Shown here one piece after another: positions 1 to 6,110 of a stretch of DNA of 8,814 nt (position 1 is its first letter; each line of letters starts with the position of its first letter). Below the pieces are notes generated by a model. It searched no databases. It saw only the letters and a list, made by a program, of their open reading frames with translations, and was not told where the DNA came from. The stretch is from Trueperaceae bacterium (lineage in GTDB: Bacteria; Deinococcota; Deinococci; Deinococcales; Trueperaceae): positions 1 through 8,814 of the forward strand of contig SKMG01000164.1 of assembly GCA_007121175.1 (NCBI GenBank), written 5' to 3'. The position numbers were made by a program, and so were the translations under genes.

Positions 1-333
1 GCCCGGCCCGGCTTCGTCATCAACATCGCCTCGATCGTCGGCCTGCGTGGCTACGCTGACCAGGTGGCCTACACCGCATCGAAGCACGCCCTCGTCGGCC
101 TGAGCCGGGCGCTGGCGCAGGAGCTGCACGAGCAGCGCGACGAGGTGCGTGTGCACGTCCTCTGCCCGGGCGGCACCGCGACCGACCTCTTGCGGGCCGC
201 GCGCCCCGACATCGCCGAGCACGACGCCATGCAGCCCTCGGAGATCGCCGAGCTGGTCGCCTTCTTGGTGACGCGCAGCGGCAACGCCGTTCTGGGCGAG
301 ATCACCCTGCGCCGGGCTTCGGCCAGGCCTTGA
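1..333 (+). CDS. Short-chain dehydrogenase/reductase (SDR), C-terminal part only
   Basis: This is the last 110 residues of a classical SDR oxidoreductase; the N-terminal NAD(P)-binding TGxxxGxG part lies off the left edge. The visible part has the catalytic triad of the family: Ser11 in NIAS, Tyr24 and Lys28 (YxxxK), with the usual 13-residue Ser-Tyr spacing. It also has the later PG...T motif (LCPGGTATDL) that closes over the nicotinamide. SDRs oxidise or reduce an alcohol/ketone with NAD(P). The substrate cannot be read from this fragment. A polyol, sugar or sugar-acid dehydrogenase is plausible because transketolase and a RuBisCO-like gene follow in the same direction after 65 bp. The extreme C-terminus (LRRASARP) is encoded by DNA belonging to a short imperfect direct repeat, so the end of the protein may be recently altered. 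Family call is firm; specificity unknown. Confidence 0.9.
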   Translation, partial: ARPGFVINIASIVGLRGYADQVAYTASKHALVGLSRALAQELHEQRDEVRVHVLCPGGTATDLLRAARPDIAEHDAMQPSEIAELVAFLVTRSGNAVLGEITLRRASARP

Positions 334-376
334 ACGCCAGCCTCGGCCGGCCCCGAACGCGGATCTCGGCCAGGCC
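317..376 (+). repeat. Imperfect short direct repeats across the SDR stop codon
   Basis: Three related copies occur with a period of about 23-24 bp: 317-337, 341-360 and 364-377. Their shared core is CTCGGCCAGGCC or a near variant (TTCGGCCAGGCC at 318-329, CTCGGCCGGCCC at 342-353, CTCGGCCAGGCC at 365-376). The first two copies also share a following GAACGC. The array spans the SDR stop and most of the 65-bp gap before the transketolase gene. It is too small and degenerate to name as a known element. Slippage duplication is the simplest origin. Confidence 0.5.
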
Positions 377-398
377 CTCATCGATGGAAGGGGAAGGC

Positions 399-1322
399 AT
401 GCCCACACGAACCTCGGCCACCGCCGAGCCTCTGGAGCGCGTAGCACAGCGCATCCGCAAACGCGTCTTCGAGCACGTCATGCGCAACGGGGGCGGCTAC
501 CTCAGCCAGGCCTGCTCGTCGGCCGAGCTCTTCGCCGCCCTCTACGGCAGGATCATGAAGCTCGGGCCGAGCACGGCGCCGATGATGCCGCTGCCGTTCG
601 CGGGCTCGCCCGGGCCGGGGAACCCGAACTACGTCTCCGGCGGCGCTTACAACGGCCCGGCCGAGCCCGACCTCGACCGCTTCATCTTCTCGCCGGCGCA
701 CTACGCGCTGGTCCTGTACGCGGCGCTCATCGAGTTCGGCAGGCTCGCTCCAGAGGCGCTCGAGGAGTTCAACCGCGACGGCTCCACCGTCGAGATGATC
801 GGCGCCGAGCACTCGCCGGGCGTCGAGACCACCACCGGCTCGCTCGCGCAGGCGATCAGCCAGGCCGGGGGTATCGCGCTCGGTCGCCGGCTCAAGGGCG
901 AACGCGGACGGGTGTGGGTGCTGATGAGCGACGGGGAGTTCCAGGAGGGCCAGGTGTGGGAGGCCGTCCAGGCCCTGGTGCACCACCGCATCGACAATCT
1001 GGCCGTCTTTGCCGACATCAACGGCCAGCAGGTGGACGGCACCACCGACGAGGTGATGGCGATCGGTTCGCTGGCCGCGAAGCTGCAGGCCTTCGGCGCC
1101 CGCGTCGTCGAGGTGGACGGCCACGACATCGAGGCGCTCGCGGCGCCCGCCGAAGCCGAGCCCGATGGGCGCCCGCTGTTCGTGCTGGCCTACACCGACC
1201 CGGTGCGCGGCATCCCGCTGCTGGGCGAGCGCGCGCCGCACCTGCACTACCTGCGCTTCTCGTCCGACGAGGAGCGCGAGCGCTACCAGCGCGCCTGTGA
1301 TGCGTTCGACGAGGAGGCCTGA
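399..1322 (+). CDS. Transketolase, N-terminal (TPP-binding) subunit
   Basis: A 307-residue TPP-binding half of a split transketolase. It would form a complex with the next gene and transfer two-carbon ketol units between sugar phosphates in the cytoplasm. The TPP/Mg motif is clear: S177-D178-G179-E180 followed by EGQVWEA, with the second metal ligand N208 thirty residues after D178. GVETTTGSLAQAIS matches the transketolase GxxTGxLGQG region, and H101 (SPAH) matches the active-site SxGH histidine. Two things are odd. The N-terminal S-G-H-P-G motif of ordinary transketolases is replaced by GGGYLSQ (31-37), and residues about 56-90 form a Pro/Gly-rich insertion. ATG 399 is chosen because a strong purine-rich ribosome site (GGAAGGGGAAGG, 386-397) precedes it; an in-frame ATG at 384 lies inside that site's context. 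The next start is 1 bp past this stop. The altered substrate-side residues suggest an atypical ketose rather than the pentose phosphate cycle; that last point is inference. Confidence 0.9.
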   Translation: MPTRTSATAEPLERVAQRIRKRVFEHVMRNGGGYLSQACSSAELFAALYGRIMKLGPSTAPMMPLPFAGSPGPGNPNYVSGGAYNGPAEPDLDRFIFSPAHYALVLYAALIEFGRLAPEALEEFNRDGSTVEMIGAEHSPGVETTTGSLAQAISQAGGIALGRRLKGERGRVWVLMSDGEFQEGQVWEAVQALVHHRIDNLAVFADINGQQVDGTTDEVMAIGSLAAKLQAFGARVVEVDGHDIEALAAPAEAEPDGRPLFVLAYTDPVRGIPLLGERAPHLHYLRFSSDEERERYQRACDAFDEEA

Positions 1323-1323
1323 G

Positions 1324-2331
1324 ATGGAGATCGTCAACCGCCCCCACGTCGCGAACTTCATCCGCTGGTCGGCGGACAAGCCGAAGGTGCTGGTGCTGAC
1401 CGCCGACCTGACCAACTCGTGCGAGGTCGGAGCCTGGCGCGACACCTACCCCGAGCGCTACTTCTCCCTCGGTATGGCCGAGCAGAACCTCATGGGCTTC
1501 GCCGCCGGCCTGGCGCGCGAGGGTTTCGAGCCGTTCGTGCACACGTTCGCCGTGTTCATCTACCGGCGCCCGTTCGACCAGCTCGCCATGTCGATCGCCT
1601 ACCCGAACCTGCCGGTGCGGCTGATGGCCTTCCTGCCTGGTGTCACCACGCCCGGCGGCGTCACGCACCAAGCGATCGAGGACGTCGCGCTCATGCGGGC
1701 GACGCCGAACATGACGGTGCTCGAGACTGGCGACGCGACCGAGGTCGAGAGCGTGCTCGACGTGGCCCACGCCGTCGACGGGCCGGTGTACGTGCGCTTC
1801 TTGCGGGGCCGCGTACCGCGGCTGTTCCCGGCCAGCGAGCCGATGGTGCTCGGCCGCGCCCGGCTGCTGCACGAGGGCGACGACGTGACCGTCCTCACCG
1901 CCGGCATCACCACCGAAGAGGCGATGCGCGCCGTGCCGGCCTTATCGGACGCCGGCGTGCAGGCGACACACCTGCACGTCTCGACCCACAAGCCCTTCGA
2001 CGACCCGACGGTGCTCGCTGCGCTGAAGCGGGCCAAGCGCGGCGTGGTGACGCTCGAGAACCACGTGATCACCGGCGGGCTGGGCTCGGCCGTCGCGGAG
2101 CTGATGGCGGAGCACGCGCTGGGCACGCCGCTCGTTCGGCTGGGACTACGCGACGTCTACGCCCACGGCGCCAGCCAGGCGTACCTGATGCGCGAGTACG
2201 GCCTCGACGCCATGTCGCTGGTGCGAGCGGTCGAGCGTGTGACGGGGAGCGAGACTGGACTCAGCGAGCAGGATCTCGCGAGTGTGCGCATCGAACCGGT
2301 GCACAGCCTGGCCAAGGCCGAGGCGCTGTAG
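1324..2331 (+). CDS. Transketolase, C-terminal (pyrimidine-binding) subunit
   Basis: A 335-residue partner of the preceding gene, carrying the pyrimidine-binding and C-terminal domains of transketolase. The catalytic glutamate that activates TPP is E53 in GMAEQNLMG. The family motifs GGVTHQAIEDVALMR and PVYVRFLRG follow, then a C-terminal Rossmann-like domain (about 185-320) with HVITGGLGSAVAEL. Start ATG 1324 has GAGGAGG (1311-1317) six bases upstream and lies 1 bp after the stop of the N-terminal subunit, so the two subunits are probably made in equal amounts by coupling. The next gene begins directly at the base after this stop. Split transketolases of this kind occur in sugar catabolic operons, for example apulose-4-phosphate transketolase in D-apiose use and the sulfo-transketolase route. 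A deoxyxylulose-5-phosphate synthase or pyruvate-dehydrogenase E1 beta subunit is a less likely reading given the partner's sequence. Confidence 0.9.
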   Translation: MEIVNRPHVANFIRWSADKPKVLVLTADLTNSCEVGAWRDTYPERYFSLGMAEQNLMGFAAGLAREGFEPFVHTFAVFIYRRPFDQLAMSIAYPNLPVRLMAFLPGVTTPGGVTHQAIEDVALMRATPNMTVLETGDATEVESVLDVAHAVDGPVYVRFLRGRVPRLFPASEPMVLGRARLLHEGDDVTVLTAGITTEEAMRAVPALSDAGVQATHLHVSTHKPFDDPTVLAALKRAKRGVVTLENHVITGGLGSAVAELMAEHALGTPLVRLGLRDVYAHGASQAYLMREYGLDAMSLVRAVERVTGSETGLSEQDLASVRIEPVHSLAKAEAL

Positions 2332-3516
2332 ATGGCGCATCCCGCCGTGCTGCCCAGCAGCGCGCAGGTTCCCGGGCTCGGTGGCGAACGCTTCACGGTG
2401 CGCTATGCGCTCACCGGCGACCCGCGAGAGGCACGCCGCAAGGCGGAGGACATCTGCCTCGAGCAGACCGTGGAGTTTCCGGCGGACCTGCTCCCCGCCG
2501 GCGACATACCGCAGGCGCTGGTGGGCCGGATCGAGCGCTTGGAGCCCGTCGATGATGCGCTGTTCGTAGCCGATATCAGCTACGCCGTCGAGGTGGTCGA
2601 CCAGGAACTGCCGCAGCTGCTAAACGTCGTGTTCGGCAACATCAGCCTCATGCCGGGCATCCGGGTGCTACGCATCGATCCGTCGCCCGGCTTGCTGGCG
2701 GCACGGCGCGGCCCGCGCTTCGGCCAGCAGGGCCTGCGCGAGCTGCTGGGGGTACCGACGCGGCCGTTGCTGATGACGGCGCTCAAGCCGCTCGGTCTCG
2801 CAGTCGAGGAGCTCGCGCGCCTCGCCTACCGCTACGCGCGAGCCGGCGTCGACATGGTCAAGGACGACCATGGGCTGGTGAACCAGCGCATCGCTCCCTT
2901 CGAAGCGCGGCTCGAGGCCTGTGCCGCCGCCGTCGCCCGCGCCAACGACGAGACGGGCCGCCGCGCGGTGTACGTGCCGAACGTCACCGGCCCGGCAGGT
3001 GAAGTGCAGCGGCGGGCCCGGGCGGCGAAGTCGCTGGGCGCGGGCGGCGTGATGGTGTGCCCGGGACTCGTCGGTTTCGACGTGATGCGGGAGCTGGCCG
3101 ACGATGACGAACTGGCGCTGCCGGTGGTGAGCCATCCGGCTTTCTATGGCAGCTTCGTCACCTCGCCGCAGCAGGGCATCTCGCACTACGCGCTCTACGG
3201 TCAGCTGCAGCGGTTGTCCGGCGCCGACGCCAGCATCTTCCCCAACGTCGGCGGACGCTTCTCGTTCAGCGCCGAGGAGTGCCGGTCGATCGCCGAAGGC
3301 TGCAGCGACCCGCTCGGCGACTGGGCGCCGGCCTTCCCCACGCCCGGCGGAGGGCTGCAGCTCGACACCGTGCCGCGCATGCGCGGACTCTACGGTGAAG
3401 ACGTGATCTACCTGATGGGCGGCGGCCTGCACCGCGGACGCGGCACGCTCGACGAGACCGTGGCCGAGCTGCAAGAGGCGATCGCGATGGGGGGTGGCGC
3501 CCCGAACGCTCGCTGA
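2332..3516 (+). CDS. RuBisCO-like protein (form IV), not a carboxylase
   Basis: A 394-residue member of the RuBisCO large-subunit superfamily: N-terminal ferredoxin-like domain (about 15-130) followed by a TIM barrel. K152 in ALKPLGL corresponds to RuBisCO K175, but the K177 position is lost. K177-D178-D179-H180 corresponds to the carbamylated-lysine loop (K201, D203), with His instead of Glu204. H268 in SHPAFYG matches H294, with Pro where Arg295 sits. The segment around 302-309 (GADASIFPNVGGR) aligns with the H327/K334 loop, giving Ile for H327 and Arg for K334. PGGGL (338-342) and MGGGLH (362-367) are the phosphate-binding glycines. These losses exclude ribulose bisphosphate carboxylation. 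Known relatives tautomerise, isomerise or decarboxylate phosphorylated ketoses (methionine salvage MtnW, the Rhodospirillum RLP, OiaX/OiaT of apionate catabolism). Which applies here is not decided by sequence. Its ATG touches the preceding TAG, so it is probably translated by coupling. Confidence 0.93.
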   Translation: MAHPAVLPSSAQVPGLGGERFTVRYALTGDPREARRKAEDICLEQTVEFPADLLPAGDIPQALVGRIERLEPVDDALFVADISYAVEVVDQELPQLLNVVFGNISLMPGIRVLRIDPSPGLLAARRGPRFGQQGLRELLGVPTRPLLMTALKPLGLAVEELARLAYRYARAGVDMVKDDHGLVNQRIAPFEARLEACAAAVARANDETGRRAVYVPNVTGPAGEVQRRARAAKSLGAGGVMVCPGLVGFDVMRELADDDELALPVVSHPAFYGSFVTSPQQGISHYALYGQLQRLSGADASIFPNVGGRFSFSAEECRSIAEGCSDPLGDWAPAFPTPGGGLQLDTVPRMRGLYGEDVIYLMGGGLHRGRGTLDETVAELQEAIAMGGGAPNAR

Positions 3517-3539
3517 GCCCCCGGTCGACCGCGGGCGCC

Positions 3540-3564
3540 CCCGGGCGGCAGCCTGTGGCCCGGG
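3540..3564. terminator. GC-rich hairpin between convergent genes, possible bidirectional terminator
   Basis: In the 93-bp gap between two convergent genes, CCCGGGC (3540-3546) and GCCCGGG (3558-3564) form a perfect 7-bp stem with an 11-nt loop. It lies 24 bp after the stop of the RuBisCO-like gene and about 46 bp after the stop of the regulator. There is no T-run on either side, so it is not a textbook intrinsic terminator. In such GC-rich sequence a 7-bp palindrome is only modest evidence. Confidence 0.35.
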
Positions 3565-3609
3565 TGATCGAGGGTAGCCGGGCGCTGCGGCCCCGGCCCC
3601 CACGACCCG

Positions 3610-4575
3610 TCAGCCGAGCACCGCCAGCGCGGTGGGGTGGTCGGTGATGACGATGTCGAGGGTGCCGTTGGCGAGCGCTCCGCGCATCGCTTCGGCCTTC
3701 TCGCTGCCGCCCGCGACCCCGATCACGCAGGGCAGCGCCGCGAGGCTCGAGAGCTCGATGCCGACGATCCGGTGATGGATCTCGAGGTCGAGCACCTGGC
3801 CCTGCTCGTCGATGAAGCGACCGAGGACGTCGCCGACGGCGCCTCGGTCACGGTAGCGGACCATCTCGGTCGGGCTGACATAGCCGCCCCTGATGAAGCT
3901 GGCGCTCTCGTTCATCGCGCCGATGCCGACCAGAGCGTAGTTCGCCGTCTGCGCCATCGTGAGCACGTCGCGGACCGCCGGTTCGCCGAGCAGCGCAGCG
4001 GCTGTTCCAGCGTTCGACACGACCAGCGGCGAGGGGATCATGAACAGCCGGTGCGACTGCGCCAGCGCAGCGTTCAGGCCGCCGATCATGTGGACGTAGG
4101 TACTGACCCCGCCGGTCAGTGTCACGACCGAGGCGCCGGTGTGGTCGAGCAGGTATCCGAGCCGGTTGAGGGTGCGGGTGACGGTGTCCCCCCAGCCGAT
4201 CGCCAGCAGGCTGCCGTCGCCGAGGAAGCTCATGAGGTACGACGCGGCGGCCTGCGCAAGCCGCTCGTTGACGTGCACCGTTGGTTCTAGGGGTCCGGGC
4301 TCGAGCGGCGGTATCACCACCGCTTCTTGCAGCCCGTAGGCTTCACGCAGGCGCTCCTCGAGCTCTAAGCAGCCGCGGTGCTTGGAGTGGATGGTGATCC
4401 CGATGATGCCAGCGCGCTTGCCCTTCTCGAGCAGGCGCGAGACCTTGATCCGCGACAGTCCCAGTCTGCGTCCGACCTCGTGCTGGGTGAGTCCGTCGTG
4501 GTGGTAGTACCAGGCGACGCGGCTCAGGAGCGCCTCCTCGTTCTCTGCGAGGGTGCGCAGGTCGACCTCGGGCAT
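3610..4575 (-). CDS. SorC/DeoR-family transcription regulator, LsrR-like
   Basis: A 321-residue sugar-phosphate-responsive regulator resembling E. coli LsrR along its whole length. It has an N-terminal helix-turn-helix at about 29-57 (GLTQHEVGRRLGLSRIKVSRLL), preceded by RVAWYYHHD as in LsrR. The C-terminal effector domain is a sugar-isomerase-like fold, with LAIGWGDT, VTLTGGV, ALVGIGAM, IRGGYVS, GAVGDVLGRF and GVAGGSEKAEA all recognisable. In this family the C-terminal domain binds a phosphorylated sugar or ketose and releases or tightens DNA binding. ATG 4575 is preferred over the two GTG codons just upstream because GAGGAGG lies five bases before it. It is last in a minus-strand row after the LsrF-like gene (102-bp gap holding a strong hairpin). 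It probably controls this module; a candidate operator lies in front of the cupin. The effector is unknown: a phosphorylated pathway intermediate is the reasonable inference. Confidence 0.92.
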   Translation of the reverse strand: MPEVDLRTLAENEEALLSRVAWYYHHDGLTQHEVGRRLGLSRIKVSRLLEKGKRAGIIGITIHSKHRGCLELEERLREAYGLQEAVVIPPLEPGPLEPTVHVNERLAQAAASYLMSFLGDGSLLAIGWGDTVTRTLNRLGYLLDHTGASVVTLTGGVSTYVHMIGGLNAALAQSHRLFMIPSPLVVSNAGTAAALLGEPAVRDVLTMAQTANYALVGIGAMNESASFIRGGYVSPTEMVRYRDRGAVGDVLGRFIDEQGQVLDLEIHHRIVGIELSSLAALPCVIGVAGGSEKAEAMRGALANGTLDIVITDHPTALAVLG

Positions 4576-4610
4576 CACCACCTCCTCGGCTTGCCAGTGA
4601 AGCGTGGCCG

Positions 4611-4657
4611 CCAGGGCCCGCGCGGCGGTCGACTCACTACCGATGCGCGGGCCCTGG
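4611..4657 (-). other. 13-bp perfect inverted repeat (strong hairpin) between LsrF-like and LsrR-like genes
   Basis: CCAGGGCCCGCGC (4611-4623) and GCGCGGGCCCTGG (4645-4657) are perfect reverse complements around a 21-nt loop. The loop contains a further CGGT/ACCG pair (4626-4629 with 4639-4642) that would extend the structure. It starts 21 bp after the stop of the LsrF-like gene and ends 36 bp before the regulator's start. No T-run follows on the minus strand. It could be a U-less terminator or attenuator limiting regulator expression, an mRNA-stabilising 3' hairpin, or an operator. A smaller hairpin, GACCG-AGAC-CGGTC (4657-4670), abuts it. Confidence 0.6.
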
Positions 4658-4677
4658 ACCGAGACCGGTCGCTGCCG

Positions 4678-5547
4678 CTAGTGCTTCTCTTGCACGCGAG
4701 CGTCTTCGGGGTGCGCCGGGAAGTACTCCTTGCGGCGGGTCGCGTCGGTGGCCAGCCCGTTGACGAGGTCCAGCGCCTCGGAGACGCTGAGCCCATCGTG
4801 CACGATGCCCCTGACGCCCTGGATGATGGCCGCCGGGTGATCGGCCTGCCAGATGTTGCGGCCCATGTCGACGCCGATGGCGCCTCGCTCGAGCGCGTTG
4901 TGGCACATCTGCAGGATGCTCTCGTAGCTGTCGAGTCTCGGTCCGCCGGCGATGACGATCGGCACCGGGGTCTTGGCGACGACCTCCTCGAAACCGTCGC
5001 AGTAGTAGGTCTTCACGATGTCGGCGCCGAACTCGGCGGCGATGCGGCAGGAGAGCGCCAGGAAGCGCTTGTCGGCCGCCTTCTCCTTCATCTCCTTGCC
5101 GACCGCGGTGACGCCGAGCACGGGCAGGCCGTAGGGGCTGGCGTCCTCGATGGCCTGCGCTAGGTTCATCAGCGTCTGGTGCTGGTACTCGGCCCCGACG
5201 TAGATCGAGATCGCGACGGCCGAGGCGTTGAGCGTGATCGCCTGCTCGGCGGAGAGGATGACGGCCTCGTTGCTCATGTCCTCGTCGAGGATGCTGTTGC
5301 CGCCCGAGGCGCGCAGGACCTTGCCGCCCCGGAAGCTGATGGGGACCGAAGTGCCGAGGATCCCGGGGCTCAGCATGAGGCTGTCGGCGTACGCCAGCAA
5401 CGGCTCCAGCGCCTTCGCGGGGTCCTCCATGCCACGCGTGGGCCCCATGAAGTAGCCGTGGTCGATCGCGAGCATGAGCGCTCGACCGTCGTGCTGGATG
5501 ATCTCGCTCATCCGGTTCTTCTTGCCCCAGTTCATCTCGTTGAACAT
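4678..5547 (-). CDS. DeoC/LacD-class aldolase or thiolase, LsrF-like
   Basis: A 289-residue TIM-barrel class I aldolase-family protein with motif-by-motif likeness to E. coli LsrF (291 residues): MLAIDHGYFMGPT, VLRASGGNSIL, SNEAV, YVGAEYQHQ, VTAVGKEM, RIAAEFGADIVKTYY, PVPIVIAGG and GVDMGRNIWQSDHP-type C-terminal motif. K179 is the expected Schiff-base lysine, and H30 of DHGY is a second conserved active-site residue. LsrF moves the acetyl group of a phosphorylated autoinducer-2 derivative to CoA, leaving dihydroxyacetone phosphate; relatives are ordinary fructose-bisphosphate-type aldolases. The start is ATG 5547, with AAGGAGG six bases upstream; this removes a 29-residue unlikely N-terminus. 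It sits between the cupin and the LsrR-like regulator, with split transketolase and a RuBisCO-like protein opposite, so cleavage of a phosphorylated ketose or diketone from sugar breakdown is more likely than AI-2 turnover as such. Family is sure; substrate is not. Confidence 0.92.
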   Translation of the reverse strand: MFNEMNWGKKNRMSEIIQHDGRALMLAIDHGYFMGPTRGMEDPAKALEPLLAYADSLMLSPGILGTSVPISFRGGKVLRASGGNSILDEDMSNEAVILSAEQAITLNASAVAISIYVGAEYQHQTLMNLAQAIEDASPYGLPVLGVTAVGKEMKEKAADKRFLALSCRIAAEFGADIVKTYYCDGFEEVVAKTPVPIVIAGGPRLDSYESILQMCHNALERGAIGVDMGRNIWQADHPAAIIQGVRGIVHDGLSVSEALDLVNGLATDATRRKEYFPAHPEDARVQEKH

Positions 5548-5618
5548 CGTGCCCTCCTTGGGCGCTCTCGCGGTCTCCGCTCGCCTTCGCGGCCACCGGT
5601 TGGAACCTGGACTTCGAG

Positions 5619-5636
5619 GCGTGACGTGTCTCACGC
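5619..5636 (-). promoter_or_regulatory. GCGTGA-N6-TCACGC inverted repeat between cupin and LsrF-like genes
   Basis: A perfect 6-bp inverted repeat with a 6-bp spacer lies 20 bp after the cupin stop and about 72 bp before the LsrF-like start. Size and symmetry suit a dimeric regulator site or a weak hairpin at the cupin 3' end. A second short palindrome, GGTTGGAACC (5599-5608), is nearby. No convincing promoter is seen in this 108-bp gap, so the two genes may share the promoter upstream of the cupin. Confidence 0.3.
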
Positions 5637-5655
5637 ACCAGCTCGCGTCAGCGGT

Positions 5656-6039
5656 TCAGCCCTCGCGTTCGACGCGCGGCACCGGCTCGCCCGGACGCCA
5701 CTCGAGCACGACGCCATCGCCCGGCACGTGTGGGGCCTTGACGAACAGCGCCTGCCAGGGCTCGTTGCCCTCGTTGACGAAGTAGTGCATCTCGTACGGG
5801 TCACAGCGAGCGTAGTCGCCGGGGCCGAGCTCGAAGCGCTCCGTGCCGTCGACCCACAGCGTCACCGTACCGGCAATGGTGTAGAAGCCCTCCTCGATCT
5901 GCCGGTGGTAGTGGTTCGGGAAGTCCTTGCCAGGGGGCAGGACCACGTAGCCGACGTCGGTGCGTGGGCCCTTGGCGATGTACCCCGGTCCGTGGTCGCC
6001 GAACCGGAGCTCGATCTCGGATACGTGCGCTCGCTTCAC
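5656..6039 (-). CDS. Small single-domain cupin
   Basis: A 127-residue mono-cupin beta-barrel protein. Cupin motif 1 is canonical: H43-Y-H45-x4-E50-x6-G57. Motif 2 (G74-D-Y...P81...H85-x3-N89) keeps the fourth ligand, H85. So H43, H45, E50 and H85 should bind a metal. GTG 6039 is chosen because AAGGAG lies six bases before it; an upstream in-frame ATG would add 15 residues with no ribosome site and no cupin similarity. Small cupins of this kind act as isomerases, epimerases, lyases, dioxygenases or ligand binders, and the sequence does not choose between them. Context suggests a step on a small metabolite of the same pathway. A cupin partners a RuBisCO-like protein in the Rhodospirillum methylthio-sugar route, and here it also stands where lsrG stands beside lsrF in E. 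coli. Both parallels are only contextual. Confidence 0.88.
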   Translation of the reverse strand: MKRAHVSEIELRFGDHGPGYIAKGPRTDVGYVVLPPGKDFPNHYHRQIEEGFYTIAGTVTLWVDGTERFELGPGDYARCDPYEMHYFVNEGNEPWQALFVKAPHVPGDGVVLEWRPGEPVPRVEREG

Positions 6040-6085
6040 CTTAGTCTCCTTCGCCAGTAGAGCGTGCGGCCCTCGCCTGAGCATC

Positions 6086-6110
6086 TGTTCCCAGTCTAAT
6101 CAGATGAACA
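6086..6110. promoter_or_regulatory. Candidate operator overlapping the cupin promoter
   Basis: TGTTC (6086-6090) and GAACA (6106-6110) form an inverted repeat with a 15-bp spacer. Overlapping it, CATCTG (6082-6087) and CAGATG (6101-6106) form a second one. The site covers the -10 box and part of the spacer of the minus-strand promoter, the place where a repressor would block transcription, and it is A+T-rich compared with its surroundings. TGAAC/GTTCA-type half sites have been reported for SorC-family regulators, so the LsrR-like protein is the natural candidate. Confidence 0.45.

Noticed and set aside
378..1445. Long open frame on the minus strand opposite the transketolase genes
   Set aside because: It is a high-G+C shadow of the real + strand genes: Arg/Ala/Val-rich, no family motif, no sensible ribosome site, and it crosses the junction of two well-supported genes.
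2332..3516. Functional CO2-fixing RuBisCO
   Set aside because: K177, E204, R295, H327, K334 and S379 equivalents are missing or replaced, and no phosphoribulokinase or small subunit is nearby.
3610..5547. A canonical lsr autoinducer-2 operon
   Set aside because: Only the LsrR- and LsrF-like genes are present; transporter, kinase and LsrG genes are absent from the window, so the name is not justified.
5599..5608. GGTTGGAACC palindrome as an attachment or integration site
   Set aside because: Ten bases, no second copy in the window and no integrase or tRNA nearby; likely chance.
4637..5638. Alternative minus-strand frame overlapping the LsrF-like gene
   Set aside because: The product is an Arg/His/Gly-rich string without motifs, while the other frame matches LsrF throughout and has an AAGGAGG ribosome site.
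4378..6060. Open frames on the + strand over the LsrF-like and cupin genes
   Set aside because: Valine/aspartate-rich antisense shadows typical of GC-rich coding DNA, with no recognisable domain.
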